The notes: a model not told the origin generated them from the sequence alone. A stretch of 64,000 bases of DNA from Clostridium frigidicarnis (GCF_900111985.1 NZ_FOKI01000006.1:124001-188000), one strand, 5' to 3'. Positions 26,265 to 35,694 are shown, numbered from the stretch's first letter. A program made the numbers and translations.

Positions 26265-28004
26265 ATGAAAGTTTTGAAAAAAAATTTATTTATTATTCCT
26301 TTTTCTATAATTTTAATTTTATCTATAGGTTTTGGTGTATATTCATTTACACAACCTACTCCATTATATAAAAACTATAATTATTTTTTATCTGATATAA
26401 ATGGTGATAATGTCTTAAGTGTAACATTGGATGAAAGCGATAAAATAACTATTAAATCAAAGGACGGGTTAATCTATACTACAGATAATCCTAATTCCCT
26501 TTCATTGAAAGAGGACTTGCTTAAACAAAATATAACTGTAAACACTAGATCGTACCCTTCTCCTTTAAAAATTTTTTCTATACTATTAGGATTAACACTT
26601 ATAGGTTCAACTGTATTTGTTTTATCTAAAAAGAATTCTAAAGGTGCTAAAGGTATGCTCAATGTAGAATCTATAGAGGTTCATAATATTGAAAATTATA
26701 AATACAACTTTGATTGTGTTGCTGGAAATGATGAAGTAAAAGAGAGTGTTAAAGATATAGTAGACTTCCTTAAAAATCCTGAAAAATATAACAAATATGG
26801 TGCTAGAATGCCTAAAGGTATCATCCTATACGGCGCCCCTGGTACTGGTAAAACTCTCATGGCTAAGGCTGTAGCAGGAGAAGCAAATGTTCCATTCTTT
26901 GCTTTATCTGGTTCTGATTTTGTTCAGCTTTACGTAGGAGTAGGTGCATCTAGAATAAGAAATGTTTTTAAAAAAGCTAAGAAAACTGGACGTGCTGTTA
27001 TTTTTATAGACGAAATAGATGCTATTGGTAAAAAAAGAAGTAATGGAAAAGCTGGTGGTTCTGATGAGAGAGATCAAACTCTAAACGCTCTGCTAACGGA
27101 AATGTCTGGATTTAGTGAAGCTGATGGTATAGTAGTAATGGCAGCTACAAACAGGCTTGATACCTTAGATGATGCACTACTAAGGCCTGGTAGATTTGAT
27201 AGACATATAGAGGTTCCTCTTCCTGATATTACTGCTAGAGAAAGTATTATAAAACTACACTTAGAAAATAAACCTTATACAAACATAGATATCAAAGCCT
27301 TAGCTAGAAAAACTTCTTATTTTTCTGGTGCTAAGATTGAAAACTTAATTAATGAATCTGCTATATTAGCATGTAAGGATGAAAGTGAATTTATTGAAGA
27401 AATTCATCTTGATAAAGCTTTTTCTATTGTTATAGCAGGATATGAAAAAATTAATACTGAAAGTTTAAGAGAAGAAGATAAAAAATTAACTGCTTATCAT
27501 GAATCTGGACATGCTTTAATATCAAATCTAGTACTTCCTTATGACAAAATATCTAAGATAACTATAATACCAACATCCAAGGGTGCTGGAGGATATACAT
27601 TAACAATACCTGAAGACAGTAATTACCAGACTTACTCTTATCTTCATAATAAAATAATGGTTTTATTAGCGGGGCGTGCTGCTGAAGAAATTGTTTTTGG
27701 AAAAGATAAAATAACAACAGGTGCATATAATGATTTAAAGCATGCTACAAGCATAATTTCAACAATGGTTACTCAATATGGGATGGGAGACTCCTTAGGC
27801 CTTCTAAGCTTAAATGAGCTTAATAATATAGGTGCTGTAAATACATCTGATATATTGTGTGAATGCAAAAATATAGTTAATTCTCTTTATGATGAAACTA
27901 AAAATTTAATCCTAGATAATAAAGATTTGCTAAACTCTTTAGCTGAAAACTTAATTTTAAAGGAAACTCTTTATGAAAAAGATATATATTCAATTGTTGC
28001 ATAA
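26265..28004 (+). CDS. FtsH-type membrane AAA metalloprotease
   Basis: A 579-residue membrane protease. Two membrane helices (about 10-28 and 103-121) flank a short extracytoplasmic segment. The AAA domain has Walker A GAPGTGKT (190-197), pore loop FVQLYVGVGASR, Walker B VIFIDEID (245-252) and second-region-of-homology NRLDTLDDALLRPGRFDRHI. The peptidase zinc site is HESGH (412-416; most FtsH have HEAGH) with the third ligand in TTGAYNDLKHAT. The C-terminal tail is short, so it is smaller than housekeeping FtsH (about 610-650). Because clostridia keep ftsH near hpt/tilS and none of those are here, this is probably a second copy. AGGGGGAA precedes the ATG. Confidence 0.88.
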   Translation: MKVLKKNLFIIPFSIILILSIGFGVYSFTQPTPLYKNYNYFLSDINGDNVLSVTLDESDKITIKSKDGLIYTTDNPNSLSLKEDLLKQNITVNTRSYPSPLKIFSILLGLTLIGSTVFVLSKKNSKGAKGMLNVESIEVHNIENYKYNFDCVAGNDEVKESVKDIVDFLKNPEKYNKYGARMPKGIILYGAPGTGKTLMAKAVAGEANVPFFALSGSDFVQLYVGVGASRIRNVFKKAKKTGRAVIFIDEIDAIGKKRSNGKAGGSDERDQTLNALLTEMSGFSEADGIVVMAATNRLDTLDDALLRPGRFDRHIEVPLPDITARESIIKLHLENKPYTNIDIKALARKTSYFSGAKIENLINESAILACKDESEFIEEIHLDKAFSIVIAGYEKINTESLREEDKKLTAYHESGHALISNLVLPYDKISKITIIPTSKGAGGYTLTIPEDSNYQTYSYLHNKIMVLLAGRAAEEIVFGKDKITTGAYNDLKHATSIISTMVTQYGMGDSLGLLSLNELNNIGAVNTSDILCECKNIVNSLYDETKNLILDNKDLLNSLAENLILKETLYEKDIYSIVA

Positions 28005-28051
28005 CCCTACATTTCAATCAAAATTCATTTCAAGGTTTTTCTAAATAAAGC

Positions 28052-28087
28052 AAAAAAGCAATTAAGATAACCCTTAATTGCTTTTTT
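28052..28087. terminator. Bidirectional terminator between FtsH-type and rhomboid genes
   Basis: A 15-bp perfect stem (AAAAAAGCAATTAAG and its complement), overlapping the rhomboid stop region. Confidence 0.88.
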
Positions 28088-29039
28088 TTATCATAGGATA
28101 AATTACAAAACTACTTATTATACCAGCTAAAAGCCCTCCTAAATGTGCATAGTTATCTATATTAGGAAGCGTTAAGCCAATAAATATGTTTATTCCTATT
28201 ACTTTTAATATTTCTACAAGAAACTCTTTTCCAATTCTATGCTTTTCATTATATGCGAATACCAGTGCAGCTCCTAATAGACCAAAAATAGCTCCTGATG
28301 CTCCTACTGCAATTCCCTCAGATAATTTATAGCTAAAATAGGATCCGATAATACCTGAGATAACATATATTATAGAAAATTTTAATTTCCCATAAATATT
28401 TTCAGTTAGATATCCTATAGATTTTAATGCATACATATTAAATGCAATATGCATTAATCCCCCATGTAAGAACATACAAGTAAATAATCTATAGTATTCA
28501 CCCTGATTAATAAAATAGTTAACCTTGGCCCCAAGTGCTGCTAATACATATATATTTATATTTAATAAATTCCTAGACAATATTGCACTTATAATAAAAA
28601 TAATTATATTTATTATTATAATTGCATTTGTAACTGCAAATAAATCTTTTTCTTTTATTTTTTCCTTTAGTGTCTTGGGTGTTGAAATATTTTTCAAAGT
28701 ATTAATAACCCATTCAGTTGCACCTCTTGCACTTATTAATTCTCCAGTATGAATATTTACAGTTATAGTTCCATAAAAGTCTCCTTTTTCTATAACTTCA
28801 CTTTCAACTTGTATAACGTTATTTATATAAACTTCATTAATCCCTTTTGATTTCAAATAATTTAAAGCATCCAGTGCTTTTAAATGATAATTATCCTTGT
28901 TACTGGTTATTACAGCTAATGCACCTTTACTATTGTAATATATAGCTATATAGTTGTTATTTACACCATCAATGCTCTTAAACTCTTCTATGGTAAACCC
29001 ATTATTAGCTAAAGTATTAAAAAATTTATTGAAATTCAT
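28074..29039 (-). CDS. Rhomboid family intramembrane serine protease
   Basis: A 321-residue protein with a soluble N-terminal domain (about 1-140), then six or so membrane helices. The catalytic dyad is intact: Ser in VGASGAIFGLLGA and His in NYAHLGGLLAG; HGGLMHIAFNMYAL gives the conserved HxxxN-type helix. Rhomboids cut membrane proteins inside the lipid bilayer. The N-terminal 140 residues (NGFTIEEFKSIDGVNNNYIA, ending GATEWVINTLKN) are not a named domain to my eye and may be regulatory. Convergent with the FtsH-type gene; both act at the membrane, but no direct link is shown. Confidence 0.88.
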   Translation of the reverse strand: MNFNKFFNTLANNGFTIEEFKSIDGVNNNYIAIYYNSKGALAVITSNKDNYHLKALDALNYLKSKGINEVYINNVIQVESEVIEKGDFYGTITVNIHTGELISARGATEWVINTLKNISTPKTLKEKIKEKDLFAVTNAIIIINIIIFIISAILSRNLLNINIYVLAALGAKVNYFINQGEYYRLFTCMFLHGGLMHIAFNMYALKSIGYLTENIYGKLKFSIIYVISGIIGSYFSYKLSEGIAVGASGAIFGLLGAALVFAYNEKHRIGKEFLVEILKVIGINIFIGLTLPNIDNYAHLGGLLAGIISSFVIYPMIKKSN

Positions 29040-29071
29040 AATTCCCTACACTCCACTCAATTAGTTGTAAT

Positions 29072-30130
29072 TTATACAATACCTATTACGGTTAAATTTA
29101 TATTAGTTAATAAATCTATTTCATAAAACGGTATAGGTTTTTTCGATTTACTATCATAAAGAACTCTTATTATTGGTCTATCTGGATATCCAGAATTTTG
29201 ACTTATTACATATCCCTCAGTATAATTTGATAATTTTACGCAACATCCTAATGGATATACAAAAAAAGTTTTTCTAAAGTTGTTAATCATATCCATACTA
29301 AAACTATTATCACCCTCTGATAAAATTAATTCATATGCATCATTAGGAGAAAATTTAGACCTGTAGATTCTATCATTACTTACTGCATCGTATACATCAC
29401 ATATAGACACTATTTGTGATAACTTACTAATCTCATCACCCTTTAACCCAAAAGGATATCCTTTTCCGTTTAGTTTTTCATGATGTTCTCTTATTATTCT
29501 TAAAATTCTGTTAGAAACATTATAATTTTTACTAAGAATTTCTTCTCCATAAATGGGGTGCATCTTTATTTTTTCAAATTCTTCATTTGTTAAAGCACCT
29601 TTTTTATTAATTATTTCATTTCCAACCTTTATCTTTCCTATGTCATGAAGTATGGCTGCTACTCCTAAATCTACAAGATCACTCTTCGGAACATTAAAAT
29701 TTATCCCCATAAATAAACTCATAATACCTGTGTCTATTGAATGAACTTGAGTATAATTATCAAATGTCTTTATATCATATAAACTTTTATTTACATCACC
29801 TATATTTAATATGTAATCCATCAGCTCCTCAACTATAGCTACAGGAGTCTTTAAATCTACTTCACTAGAGTTGTCTATATTTCTAATTACACCCCCTAAA
29901 GCCTTAGCTGCGCTTAACTTTATTTCATTTAATTTTTCATCCTCAACATCTATATCTTCTAATCTCTCATCCTTAACATAAATATAAAAAACTTCTAATT
30001 GCTTAAGTTTTTTTATATATCCATGGGTTAATTTCATTCCCGATCTTAATAACACCTTACCATCTCTTGAAAAGATGCTTTTAGCAAGTATATCACCATC
30101 ACTAACCCTATCAATAAATTCAAACCTCAT
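29072..30130 (-). CDS. HD-GYP domain protein, likely cyclic-di-GMP phosphodiesterase
   Basis: A 352-residue protein, start chosen at the ATG at 30130 (MRFEFIDRVSDGDILAKSIF, GAGGT upstream) over a TTG five codons earlier. An N-terminal about 110-residue part resembles domains preceding many HD-GYP proteins (LLRSGMKLTHGYIKKLKQLE). The HD-GYP domain (about 125-300) is complete: HSIDTG, AAILHDIGKIKVGNEIINK, MHPIYGEEIL, IREHHEKLNGKGYPFGLKGD (GYP) and IVSICDVYDAVSNDRIYR. HD-GYP proteins hydrolyse cyclic-di-GMP to GMP or pGpG. It follows the rhomboid direction but lies upstream of it with a 32-base gap, so co-transcription is possible. Confidence 0.9.
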   Translation of the reverse strand: MRFEFIDRVSDGDILAKSIFSRDGKVLLRSGMKLTHGYIKKLKQLEVFYIYVKDERLEDIDVEDEKLNEIKLSAAKALGGVIRNIDNSSEVDLKTPVAIVEELMDYILNIGDVNKSLYDIKTFDNYTQVHSIDTGIMSLFMGINFNVPKSDLVDLGVAAILHDIGKIKVGNEIINKKGALTNEEFEKIKMHPIYGEEILSKNYNVSNRILRIIREHHEKLNGKGYPFGLKGDEISKLSQIVSICDVYDAVSNDRIYRSKFSPNDAYELILSEGDNSFSMDMINNFRKTFFVYPLGCCVKLSNYTEGYVISQNSGYPDRPIIRVLYDSKSKKPIPFYEIDLLTNINLTVIGIV

Positions 30131-30353
30131 TATTGTACCTCGCAAAATGTTATATACTAAATTCTAACATAAACTGCACTTAAAAGTTTACACTCTTAGA
30201 AAATATTTTTTAAACTTAAAGTACATTAAATAATGTATTTTACTAATCCTTATATACTTATTTTATATAATTAATTATATCCTTTTATAAATCTATTTCA
30301 ACAATGTATTTTCATATATAGTAACTTTTTTATCATTAGTTCAAAAAAAACAT

Positions 30354-30394
30354 ATAAATTGACTTGCTACTTTTAATATAGCAAGTCAATTTAT
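30354..30394 (-). terminator. Terminator of pepF
   Basis: A 16-bp perfect stem (ATAAATTGACTTGCTA and its complement) lies just after the pepF stop at 30399. Confidence 0.88.
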
Positions 30395-30398
30395 ATTA

Positions 30399-32195
30399 CT
30401 AAATTTCTTTTTCTAACATATCTAAAAGTTCCTTAAATCTTGTCATTGTAGCCTCTAAAGGTTTAGAAGTAGTCATATCAACTCCAGCTTTCTTTAAAAT
30501 ATTTATAGGATAATCACTTCCTCCTGACTTTAAGAAGCCTTTATATTTTTCAACCGCTTTTTTTCCATCTGTTAAGATTGAATTTGCAAAGGCTGCTGCC
30601 GCTGCATAACCAGTAGCATATTGGTAAACATAAAAATCAGAATAAAAATGAGGTATCCTACTCCACTCTATATCAACTTCCTCATCAACTATCATGTTTT
30701 CTCCAAAATATTTTACATTTAGATTATGCCATATTTCATTTAAATCTTTTCCTGTAAGAGGTGCACCTCCTTCTATACTTTCATGAGTTGTTTTTTCAAA
30801 TTCAGCAAACATAAGCTGTCTAAATACAGTAGTTCTTATTTGCTCTAATTCTTGATTTATTAAATATAATTTTTTCTTCTTATTTTCCTCTTTATTTATT
30901 AAATAATTTATAAGAAGTGCCTCATTACAAGTTGATGCAACCTCTGCACAAAACAATGTATATGATGAATATATATAAGGTTGTTCTTTCCTTGAATAAT
31001 AAGAATGTATAGAGTGTCCCATCTCATGGGCAAGAGTGGATACATCACCTAAATCATAATTGTAATTTAGTAAAACATAAGGCATTGAATCATAGCAACC
31101 CCATGAATATGCTCCACCTCTTTTACCTCTATTTTCAAATACATCTACCCATCCACTTTCAATTCCTTTTGAGAATATATCTAAGTATTCTTTCCCTAAA
31201 GGTTTTAATCCTTCTTTAACTAGTTTAACAGCATCCTCAAACTCTATGTGTTCCTTTTCAATTTCAATTACCGGAACATATAAATCGTACATATGAATTT
31301 CATCTACACCTAATAACCTCTTTTTTATATCTACATATTTATGAAGAAGTGGTAAATATTCATTAATTGTATCTAAAGAATTTGAATATACTTCTAATGG
31401 TATATTATTAGGTTTCAATGTTCTTTCCATGCAAGATTTATAATTTCTAAGTTTTGCTTCGAACACTAAATTATTAATATTTGAAGTTAATGATGTAGAT
31501 ATTGTGTTAATAAATTTCTTATAAGTTTTAAACAATGCTTTAAATGCCGCTTCTCTAACATTCCTATCTTTAGATTTTATAAATGTTCCATAATTAACTT
31601 CTGTAAGCTCTACATCTTTTCCCTCTTCATCCTTGATTATTGGAAAAGTCATATCAGCATTTGTTAACATGGAATATATTTCTGCTGGTGCTATTAAACA
31701 ATTAGAAACAGATGCTAGAATCTCCTCTTGTTCTTTATTTAAAGTATGTGGTTTTTGTATTAAAATATCCTTTAAATAAAATTCATATAATTTTAATTCC
31801 TTCTTTTTCATTACATCACTTAAATAGTTTTCTTCTAATGACAATATTTCTGGTTCTAAATAAGCATAATATGATTTTAAAATAGGCATATAATTATCTA
31901 TTTTACTTTTCAATGCTTGATATGTTGAATTTCTTGTATCCTCATCACCTTTTAAATGTGCATAAATAAAAAGTTTTTCAGCCCTTCTTGAAATTTCCTC
32001 ATATTTTTTGAAAAAGTCTAATAATTTTTTTTCCTCCCCAAGACTTCCCTCATATGTTTTTAATACTTTAGATTTTTCTTTTAGGTCAGTAAAATCTTTT
32101 TCCCAGGAATCAATACCTTGATATAACTCATTTATTTTCCATTTGTACTTTTCTTCTATTTCATTTCTTGATTTTATAGATTTATTTTCTTCCAT
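30399..32195 (-). CDS. pepF: Oligoendopeptidase F (M3B)
   Basis: Cytosolic zinc endopeptidase that cleaves peptides of roughly 7-17 residues. The 598-residue length fits PepF exactly. The zinc motif LAHEMGHSIHSYY (HExxH near residue 388) is followed by YIYSSYTLFCAEVASTCNEA with the third ligand Glu. The N-terminal oligopeptidase domain (WEKDFTDLKEKSKVLKTYEG) and the C-terminal substrate-binding segment QYATGYAAAAAFANSIL and GGSDYPINILKKAGVDM are typical. AGGAGG precedes the ATG. Single gene. Confidence 0.96.
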   Translation of the reverse strand: MEENKSIKSRNEIEEKYKWKINELYQGIDSWEKDFTDLKEKSKVLKTYEGSLGEEKKLLDFFKKYEEISRRAEKLFIYAHLKGDEDTRNSTYQALKSKIDNYMPILKSYYAYLEPEILSLEENYLSDVMKKKELKLYEFYLKDILIQKPHTLNKEQEEILASVSNCLIAPAEIYSMLTNADMTFPIIKDEEGKDVELTEVNYGTFIKSKDRNVREAAFKALFKTYKKFINTISTSLTSNINNLVFEAKLRNYKSCMERTLKPNNIPLEVYSNSLDTINEYLPLLHKYVDIKKRLLGVDEIHMYDLYVPVIEIEKEHIEFEDAVKLVKEGLKPLGKEYLDIFSKGIESGWVDVFENRGKRGGAYSWGCYDSMPYVLLNYNYDLGDVSTLAHEMGHSIHSYYSRKEQPYIYSSYTLFCAEVASTCNEALLINYLINKEENKKKKLYLINQELEQIRTTVFRQLMFAEFEKTTHESIEGGAPLTGKDLNEIWHNLNVKYFGENMIVDEEVDIEWSRIPHFYSDFYVYQYATGYAAAAAFANSILTDGKKAVEKYKGFLKSGGSDYPINILKKAGVDMTTSKPLEATMTRFKELLDMLEKEI

Positions 32196-32225
32196 GATAC
32201 CCTCCTTTTATTGTAAAAATAATAA

Positions 32226-32262
32226 AAAAATCCCCAAATTTATAATATCATAGGGATTTTTT
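32226..32262 (-). terminator. Terminator after the 132-aa gene
   Basis: AAAAAATCCC pairs with GGGATTTTTT around an AT-rich loop, about 60 bases beyond the stop at 32320. Confidence 0.65.
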
Positions 32263-32319
32263 ATTTTAAATAATAAAATTTGTTATTTTATTAAAATCTG
32301 TTATTGTATTAGTTAAATC

Positions 32320-32718
32320 TTATTTGTATTCTTCTTCTTTTCCTTGAATATCATTAAATACCTTTTCCATTGCTTCTTCTATAATAGAACAAACTTTATC
32401 AAGTTCTTCTTTCATTTCACTATGTTCATCCTTATATTTTAATATAACCTTCCATGAAGGGTTATATTCATCATCAACATCTTCTATATCTAATGATGAA
32501 TTTCTAAATAAATCATAATCTAACAAATCATATATAGCACTATATTCCCATTCTGCTACATCTTTATTTGTATCAAAATACATTACTACCTCTCCATCTA
32601 TCTCATGTAACTTAGTAACATATTTTGCACCGTCTCCAGCTTGATAACTACCTAATTCTTTAATTAAATATCCAGTTTCTTTATCTTTTTGCATTATAAC
32701 TAATGACGAAAAATCCAT
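32320..32718 (-). CDS. Conserved clostridial acidic protein (DUF6762-like), 132 aa
   Basis: Start at the ATG at 32718 (MDFSSLVIMQKDKETGYLIK), with AAAGGAGAG seven bases upstream; the frame is open further but without a better site. The 132 residues are strongly acidic and appear alpha/beta, with a beta-rich start, a central EWEYSAIYDLLDYDLFRN and a helical acidic tail (EELDKVCSIIEEAMEKVFND). It resembles small clostridial proteins of unknown function (DUF6762 from memory; not checked). It lies 51 bases downstream of znuA in the same direction and may be read through from it, although any zinc link is inference. Confidence 0.65.
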   Translation of the reverse strand: MDFSSLVIMQKDKETGYLIKELGSYQAGDGAKYVTKLHEIDGEVVMYFDTNKDVAEWEYSAIYDLLDYDLFRNSSLDIEDVDDEYNPSWKVILKYKDEHSEMKEELDKVCSIIEEAMEKVFNDIQGKEEEYK

Positions 32719-32769
32719 TATATTCTCTCCTTTGTACTCTAATAATATTACATTATTATCATACCACAC

Positions 32770-33666
32770 CTATTTTAAACTATTATATATCTTTTCTAAG
32801 TTTTCTCTCATAGTTTCTAAATATGAGCCTTCACTCTCTAACGTATTTATTTTTTCTACATTTCCATTAATCTCTTTTGCAATAGTTTGTGCAACTTTTT
32901 CACTTCCATCTGATTCCATGAAAATAGTTTTCACATTATTTTCTTTACAGAAGTTAACCATATCACTTAATTTTTGTGAAGTTGGTTCTCCATCATTAAA
33001 TATTCCTGCTACACTACTCTGTTGCAATTTGAAATCTCTGCATAAATATGCAAATGCAGCATGACTAGTTACAAAACCTTTATTTTCAATTTTAGAAAAT
33101 TTTTCTTCATACTCTTTAAGTAAAATTGCATTTCCTTCAGAAAACTCTTTATATCTCCCTTGATAATATTCCTTATTTTCACCATCAACCTTTATAAAAG
33201 CTTCCATAATATTTCTAGCCATAATATTTGAATCTTGAAGACTTAACCATACATGTGGATCAAATTCTCCATGACCTTCACCTTCTTTGGAATCCTTGTT
33301 TTTTATTAAATTTGTGTTTTTTGTTGCTTCTACAACCACTAATTTATCATTATTTATTGATTTCAGTGTACTATCTACCCATTCTTCCATTCCTAGCCCA
33401 TTGTAAACAAAGACATCTGCTTTATTCAAATCAACCATATCTTTAGGTTTAGGTTCAAAATCATGGGCTTCAGTTCCCTTTGGAACTATATTTTTAATAG
33501 CTATCCTATCCCCACCTATTTTACTTGCAATATCATAAATAGCATTAAAACTAGTTACAACCTCTATTTTATCTGTTGACTTTTCTTTAGCTATCTTATT
33601 ACCACATGCTGTAAGCATACTAAATGATAAAATTAAAGACAAGCCTAAATATATTTTTTTCTTCAT
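32770..33666 (-). CDS. znuA: Zinc/manganese ABC transporter substrate-binding lipoprotein
   Basis: Extracytoplasmic metal-binding lipoprotein of 298 residues. The signal ends in the lipobox LTAC (MKKKIYLGLSLILSFSMLTA then CGNK). Cluster A-I features are present: TSFNAIYDIASKIGGDRIAI, VPKGTEAHDFEPKPKDM (first His ligand), the short His/Glu-rich loop GEGHGEFDPHVWLSLQD (second His), VTSHAAFAYLCRDF (third His) and IFMESDGSEKVAQTIAKEI (acidic fourth ligand region). The short charged loop and divergence from znuCB next to a Fur-type regulator point to zinc. Its promoter overlaps a probable regulator site (see 33682-33696). Confidence 0.92.
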   Translation of the reverse strand: MKKKIYLGLSLILSFSMLTACGNKIAKEKSTDKIEVVTSFNAIYDIASKIGGDRIAIKNIVPKGTEAHDFEPKPKDMVDLNKADVFVYNGLGMEEWVDSTLKSINNDKLVVVEATKNTNLIKNKDSKEGEGHGEFDPHVWLSLQDSNIMARNIMEAFIKVDGENKEYYQGRYKEFSEGNAILLKEYEEKFSKIENKGFVTSHAAFAYLCRDFKLQQSSVAGIFNDGEPTSQKLSDMVNFCKENNVKTIFMESDGSEKVAQTIAKEINGNVEKINTLESEGSYLETMRENLEKIYNSLK

Positions 33667-33681
33667 TCAAAAACCTCCTGT

Positions 33682-33696
33682 TGCAAATCATTTGCA
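33682..33696. promoter_or_regulatory. Candidate Zur/Fur-family operator (7-1-7 palindrome)
   Basis: TGCAAAT-C-ATTTGCA is a perfect 15-base palindrome with the 7-1-7 layout of Fur-family boxes. It begins about three bases downstream of the predicted znuA transcription start and ends before its ribosome site, where a bound repressor would block transcription. It lies in the divergent znuA/znuC region. Confidence 0.65.
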
Positions 33697-33705
33697 TTTG
33701 GTTAT

Positions 33706-33734
33706 ATAATAATATTTGAGTTATTAAATGTCAA
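33706..33734 (-). promoter_or_regulatory. Sigma-A promoter of znuA
   Basis: On the minus strand a perfect TTGACA (-35, 33729-33734) and TATTAT (-10, 33706-33711) are separated by 17 bases. Predicted start of transcription near 33699. Confidence 0.75.
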
Positions 33735-33770
33735 TAATTAAATTATAAAATTTGTTAAGGAGCTGATTTC

Positions 33771-34433
33771 TTGATTAACATAAAAAATTTGTACTTTTCA
33801 TATCCAAATAGCCCTTGTTATTTATTGAAGGATATTAATATTAATATTCCTAAAGGAAGCTACGTGTCTATAATTGGTGAAAATGGAAGTTGTAAAAGTA
33901 CACTAGTAAAACTTATACTAAATCTTCTAAAACCTTTAAAAGGAACTATTGAACTAAAAGGTTCTAAAGTAGGATATGTTCCTCAAAGGATGGATAACTT
34001 TAATGCAGAATTTCCTATTACAGTAAAGGAGCTTCTTAATACTTATAGAAAACTTTTGAAAATAAAAGACTCTACTGCGATTTATAATTGTTTGAAAAAA
34101 GTTAACATGATAAATTTTGAAAATCATCTTCTTGGAAATTTATCTGGAGGGCAACAACAAAGAATCTTTATTGCTAAAGCTTTAATGGGAACCCCTGATA
34201 TTTTAATTTTAGATGAACCTTCAACTGGCATAGATATCACAAACCAACGTGAAATATATTATCTTATAAAACATTTAAATCTATGTGAAAAAATAACAGT
34301 TATTTCTGTAGAACATAATTTAGATGCAGTACTTTCAAATTCCACCCATGTTTTACAACTTAAAGATGGTGGTTCAAAACTTTATACCTTAGAGGAATTC
34401 AAAGCCTCTATAGACACTCAAGGAGGATTATAA
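33771..34433 (+). CDS. znuC: Zinc ABC transporter ATP-binding protein
   Basis: ATPase of the metal importer, 220 residues. It begins with TTG at 33771, eight bases after AAGGAG. Walker A is GENGSCKST (Cys replaces the more usual Gly in GxGKST-type loops: GSCKST), Q-loop VPQRM, signature LSGGQQQR, Walker B ILILDEPSTGID and the switch His in SVEHNL. Works with the permease that follows by one-base overlap and with the divergent ZnuA. Confidence 0.93.
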   Translation: MINIKNLYFSYPNSPCYLLKDININIPKGSYVSIIGENGSCKSTLVKLILNLLKPLKGTIELKGSKVGYVPQRMDNFNAEFPITVKELLNTYRKLLKIKDSTAIYNCLKKVNMINFENHLLGNLSGGQQQRIFIAKALMGTPDILILDEPSTGIDITNQREIYYLIKHLNLCEKITVISVEHNLDAVLSNSTHVLQLKDGGSKLYTLEEFKASIDTQGGL

Positions 34434-35245
34434 TGCTACAATACGAATTTATGCAAAATGCATTAATTGCTGGTTTTTTTATATCTATACTTTGCCCATT
34501 AGTTGGAATATTTTTAGTACTTAAACGTTACTCTATGATGGGAGATACTTTATCTCATGCCTCTTTTGCCGGGATTGCCATAGGTCTTGTTGTGGGAATA
34601 GACCCCCTTCTTGCCTCCTTTGGTTTTACATCATTTTGTGGTATATTCATAGAATTTCTAAGAAACTACTATAAAAAATACTCTGAGCTTGTCATGTCTA
34701 TAATTTTAACCTTAAGTATAGGTATCGCAATAATATTAATAAGTACAGGTAAAGCCTCTGCTAATGTTAATTCAATACTTTTTGGAAGTATATTAACTGT
34801 ATCCAGAAAAGATTTACTTATCATACTTGCAATAGGTATTATTTGCATATTAATTATTAGTTCTTTATTTTCAAAATTAATATATATAACCTTCGATGAA
34901 GAGGGTGCTAAAGCAATAGGTATAAATGTATCTCTAGTTAACTATATTTTTACTTTGTTAGTTGGTGCTACTATCTCTGTTTCAATTAGAGTTATGGGAA
35001 TACTTGTTATATCCTCTATGATAGTTGTTCCAGTGGCTACTGCACTTCAATTAAAAAAAGGATTTAAAACCACTCTTATATGGTCTATAATCTTTGGTTT
35101 TCTAGATATATTTATAGGTATTATAACTTCCTTTTATATAGACAGTGCCCCTGGCGGTACAATTGCTGTTACCTCTGTTATAATTCTTATAATAACCTTA
35201 ATAGTTAATATAATTCTTAAAAAACTAAAAATAATGAAAAATTAA
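34433..35245 (+). CDS. znuB: Zinc ABC transporter permease
   Basis: Permease of the ABC-3 family, 270 residues with eight or nine membrane helices. Typical segments are FISILCPLVGIFLVLKRYSM, MGDTLSHASFAGIAIG, YITFDEEGAKAIGINVSLVN and MGILVISSMIVVPVATALQL. Its ATG overlaps the last base of the znuC stop codon (TAATG), indicating translational coupling. AGGAGG is located inside the end of znuC. Confidence 0.94.
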   Translation: MLQYEFMQNALIAGFFISILCPLVGIFLVLKRYSMMGDTLSHASFAGIAIGLVVGIDPLLASFGFTSFCGIFIEFLRNYYKKYSELVMSIILTLSIGIAIILISTGKASANVNSILFGSILTVSRKDLLIILAIGIICILIISSLFSKLIYITFDEEGAKAIGINVSLVNYIFTLLVGATISVSIRVMGILVISSMIVVPVATALQLKKGFKTTLIWSIIFGFLDIFIGIITSFYIDSAPGGTIAVTSVIILIITLIVNIILKKLKIMKN

Positions 35246-35249
35246 TCAT

Positions 35250-35288
35250 AAAAAATAGGATATCTCTTAATTAAGATATCCTATTTTT
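35250..35288. terminator. Bidirectional terminator between znuB and the Fur-family gene
   Basis: A stem of about 18 bp (AAAAATAGGATATCTTAA-type arms) with A- and T-tracts separates the two convergent genes. Confidence 0.9.
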
Positions 35289-35694
35289 CATCAGAACAAT
35301 CCTTGCATAAACCTTTCATCTTTAATTCATGTTCTAATAAAACAAATCCTGTTTCACTTTTAACCATTGCCTCTATTTGCTTCATAGGGCAATTAAGCTC
35401 TATTTCCTTATGACATATACTACACTGTAAAACATGTTTATGATCATTTTTTTGAATGGAAAAATTATAACATCCTTTACCTAAGTCATATTTTTCAACT
35501 ATGCTTTTATCCTCAAATAGATCTAATGTTCTATACACTGTAGATAAATTAATATTTAATCCATTTTCCAGACATTTTTTATAAACATCTTCAGCAGTAA
35601 TGGCATCATGTTCTTCCATTATTATATTGTATATGCTTATTCTTGCTTTTGTTAATTTAATATTATGCTCATTAAATACTTTTATAGCTTGCAT
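35281..35694 (-). CDS. Fur-family metal-dependent repressor, probably Zur
   Basis: A 137-residue protein with an N-terminal winged helix (LTKARISIYNIIMEEHDAIT, NINLSTVYRTLDLFEDKSIV) and a C-terminal dimerisation domain with the structural zinc motifs CSICHKE and CKDCSDEK. HKHVLQCSIC and EHELKMKGLC carry the usual regulatory-site residues. It lies convergent to znuCB, which suggests it controls zinc uptake (Zur), but PerR or Fur cannot be excluded by sequence alone: the PerR-specific second-site Asp/His pattern is not decisive here. Confidence 0.85.
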   Translation of the reverse strand: MQAIKVFNEHNIKLTKARISIYNIIMEEHDAITAEDVYKKCLENGLNINLSTVYRTLDLFEDKSIVEKYDLGKGCYNFSIQKNDHKHVLQCSICHKEIELNCPMKQIEAMVKSETGFVLLEHELKMKGLCKDCSDEK

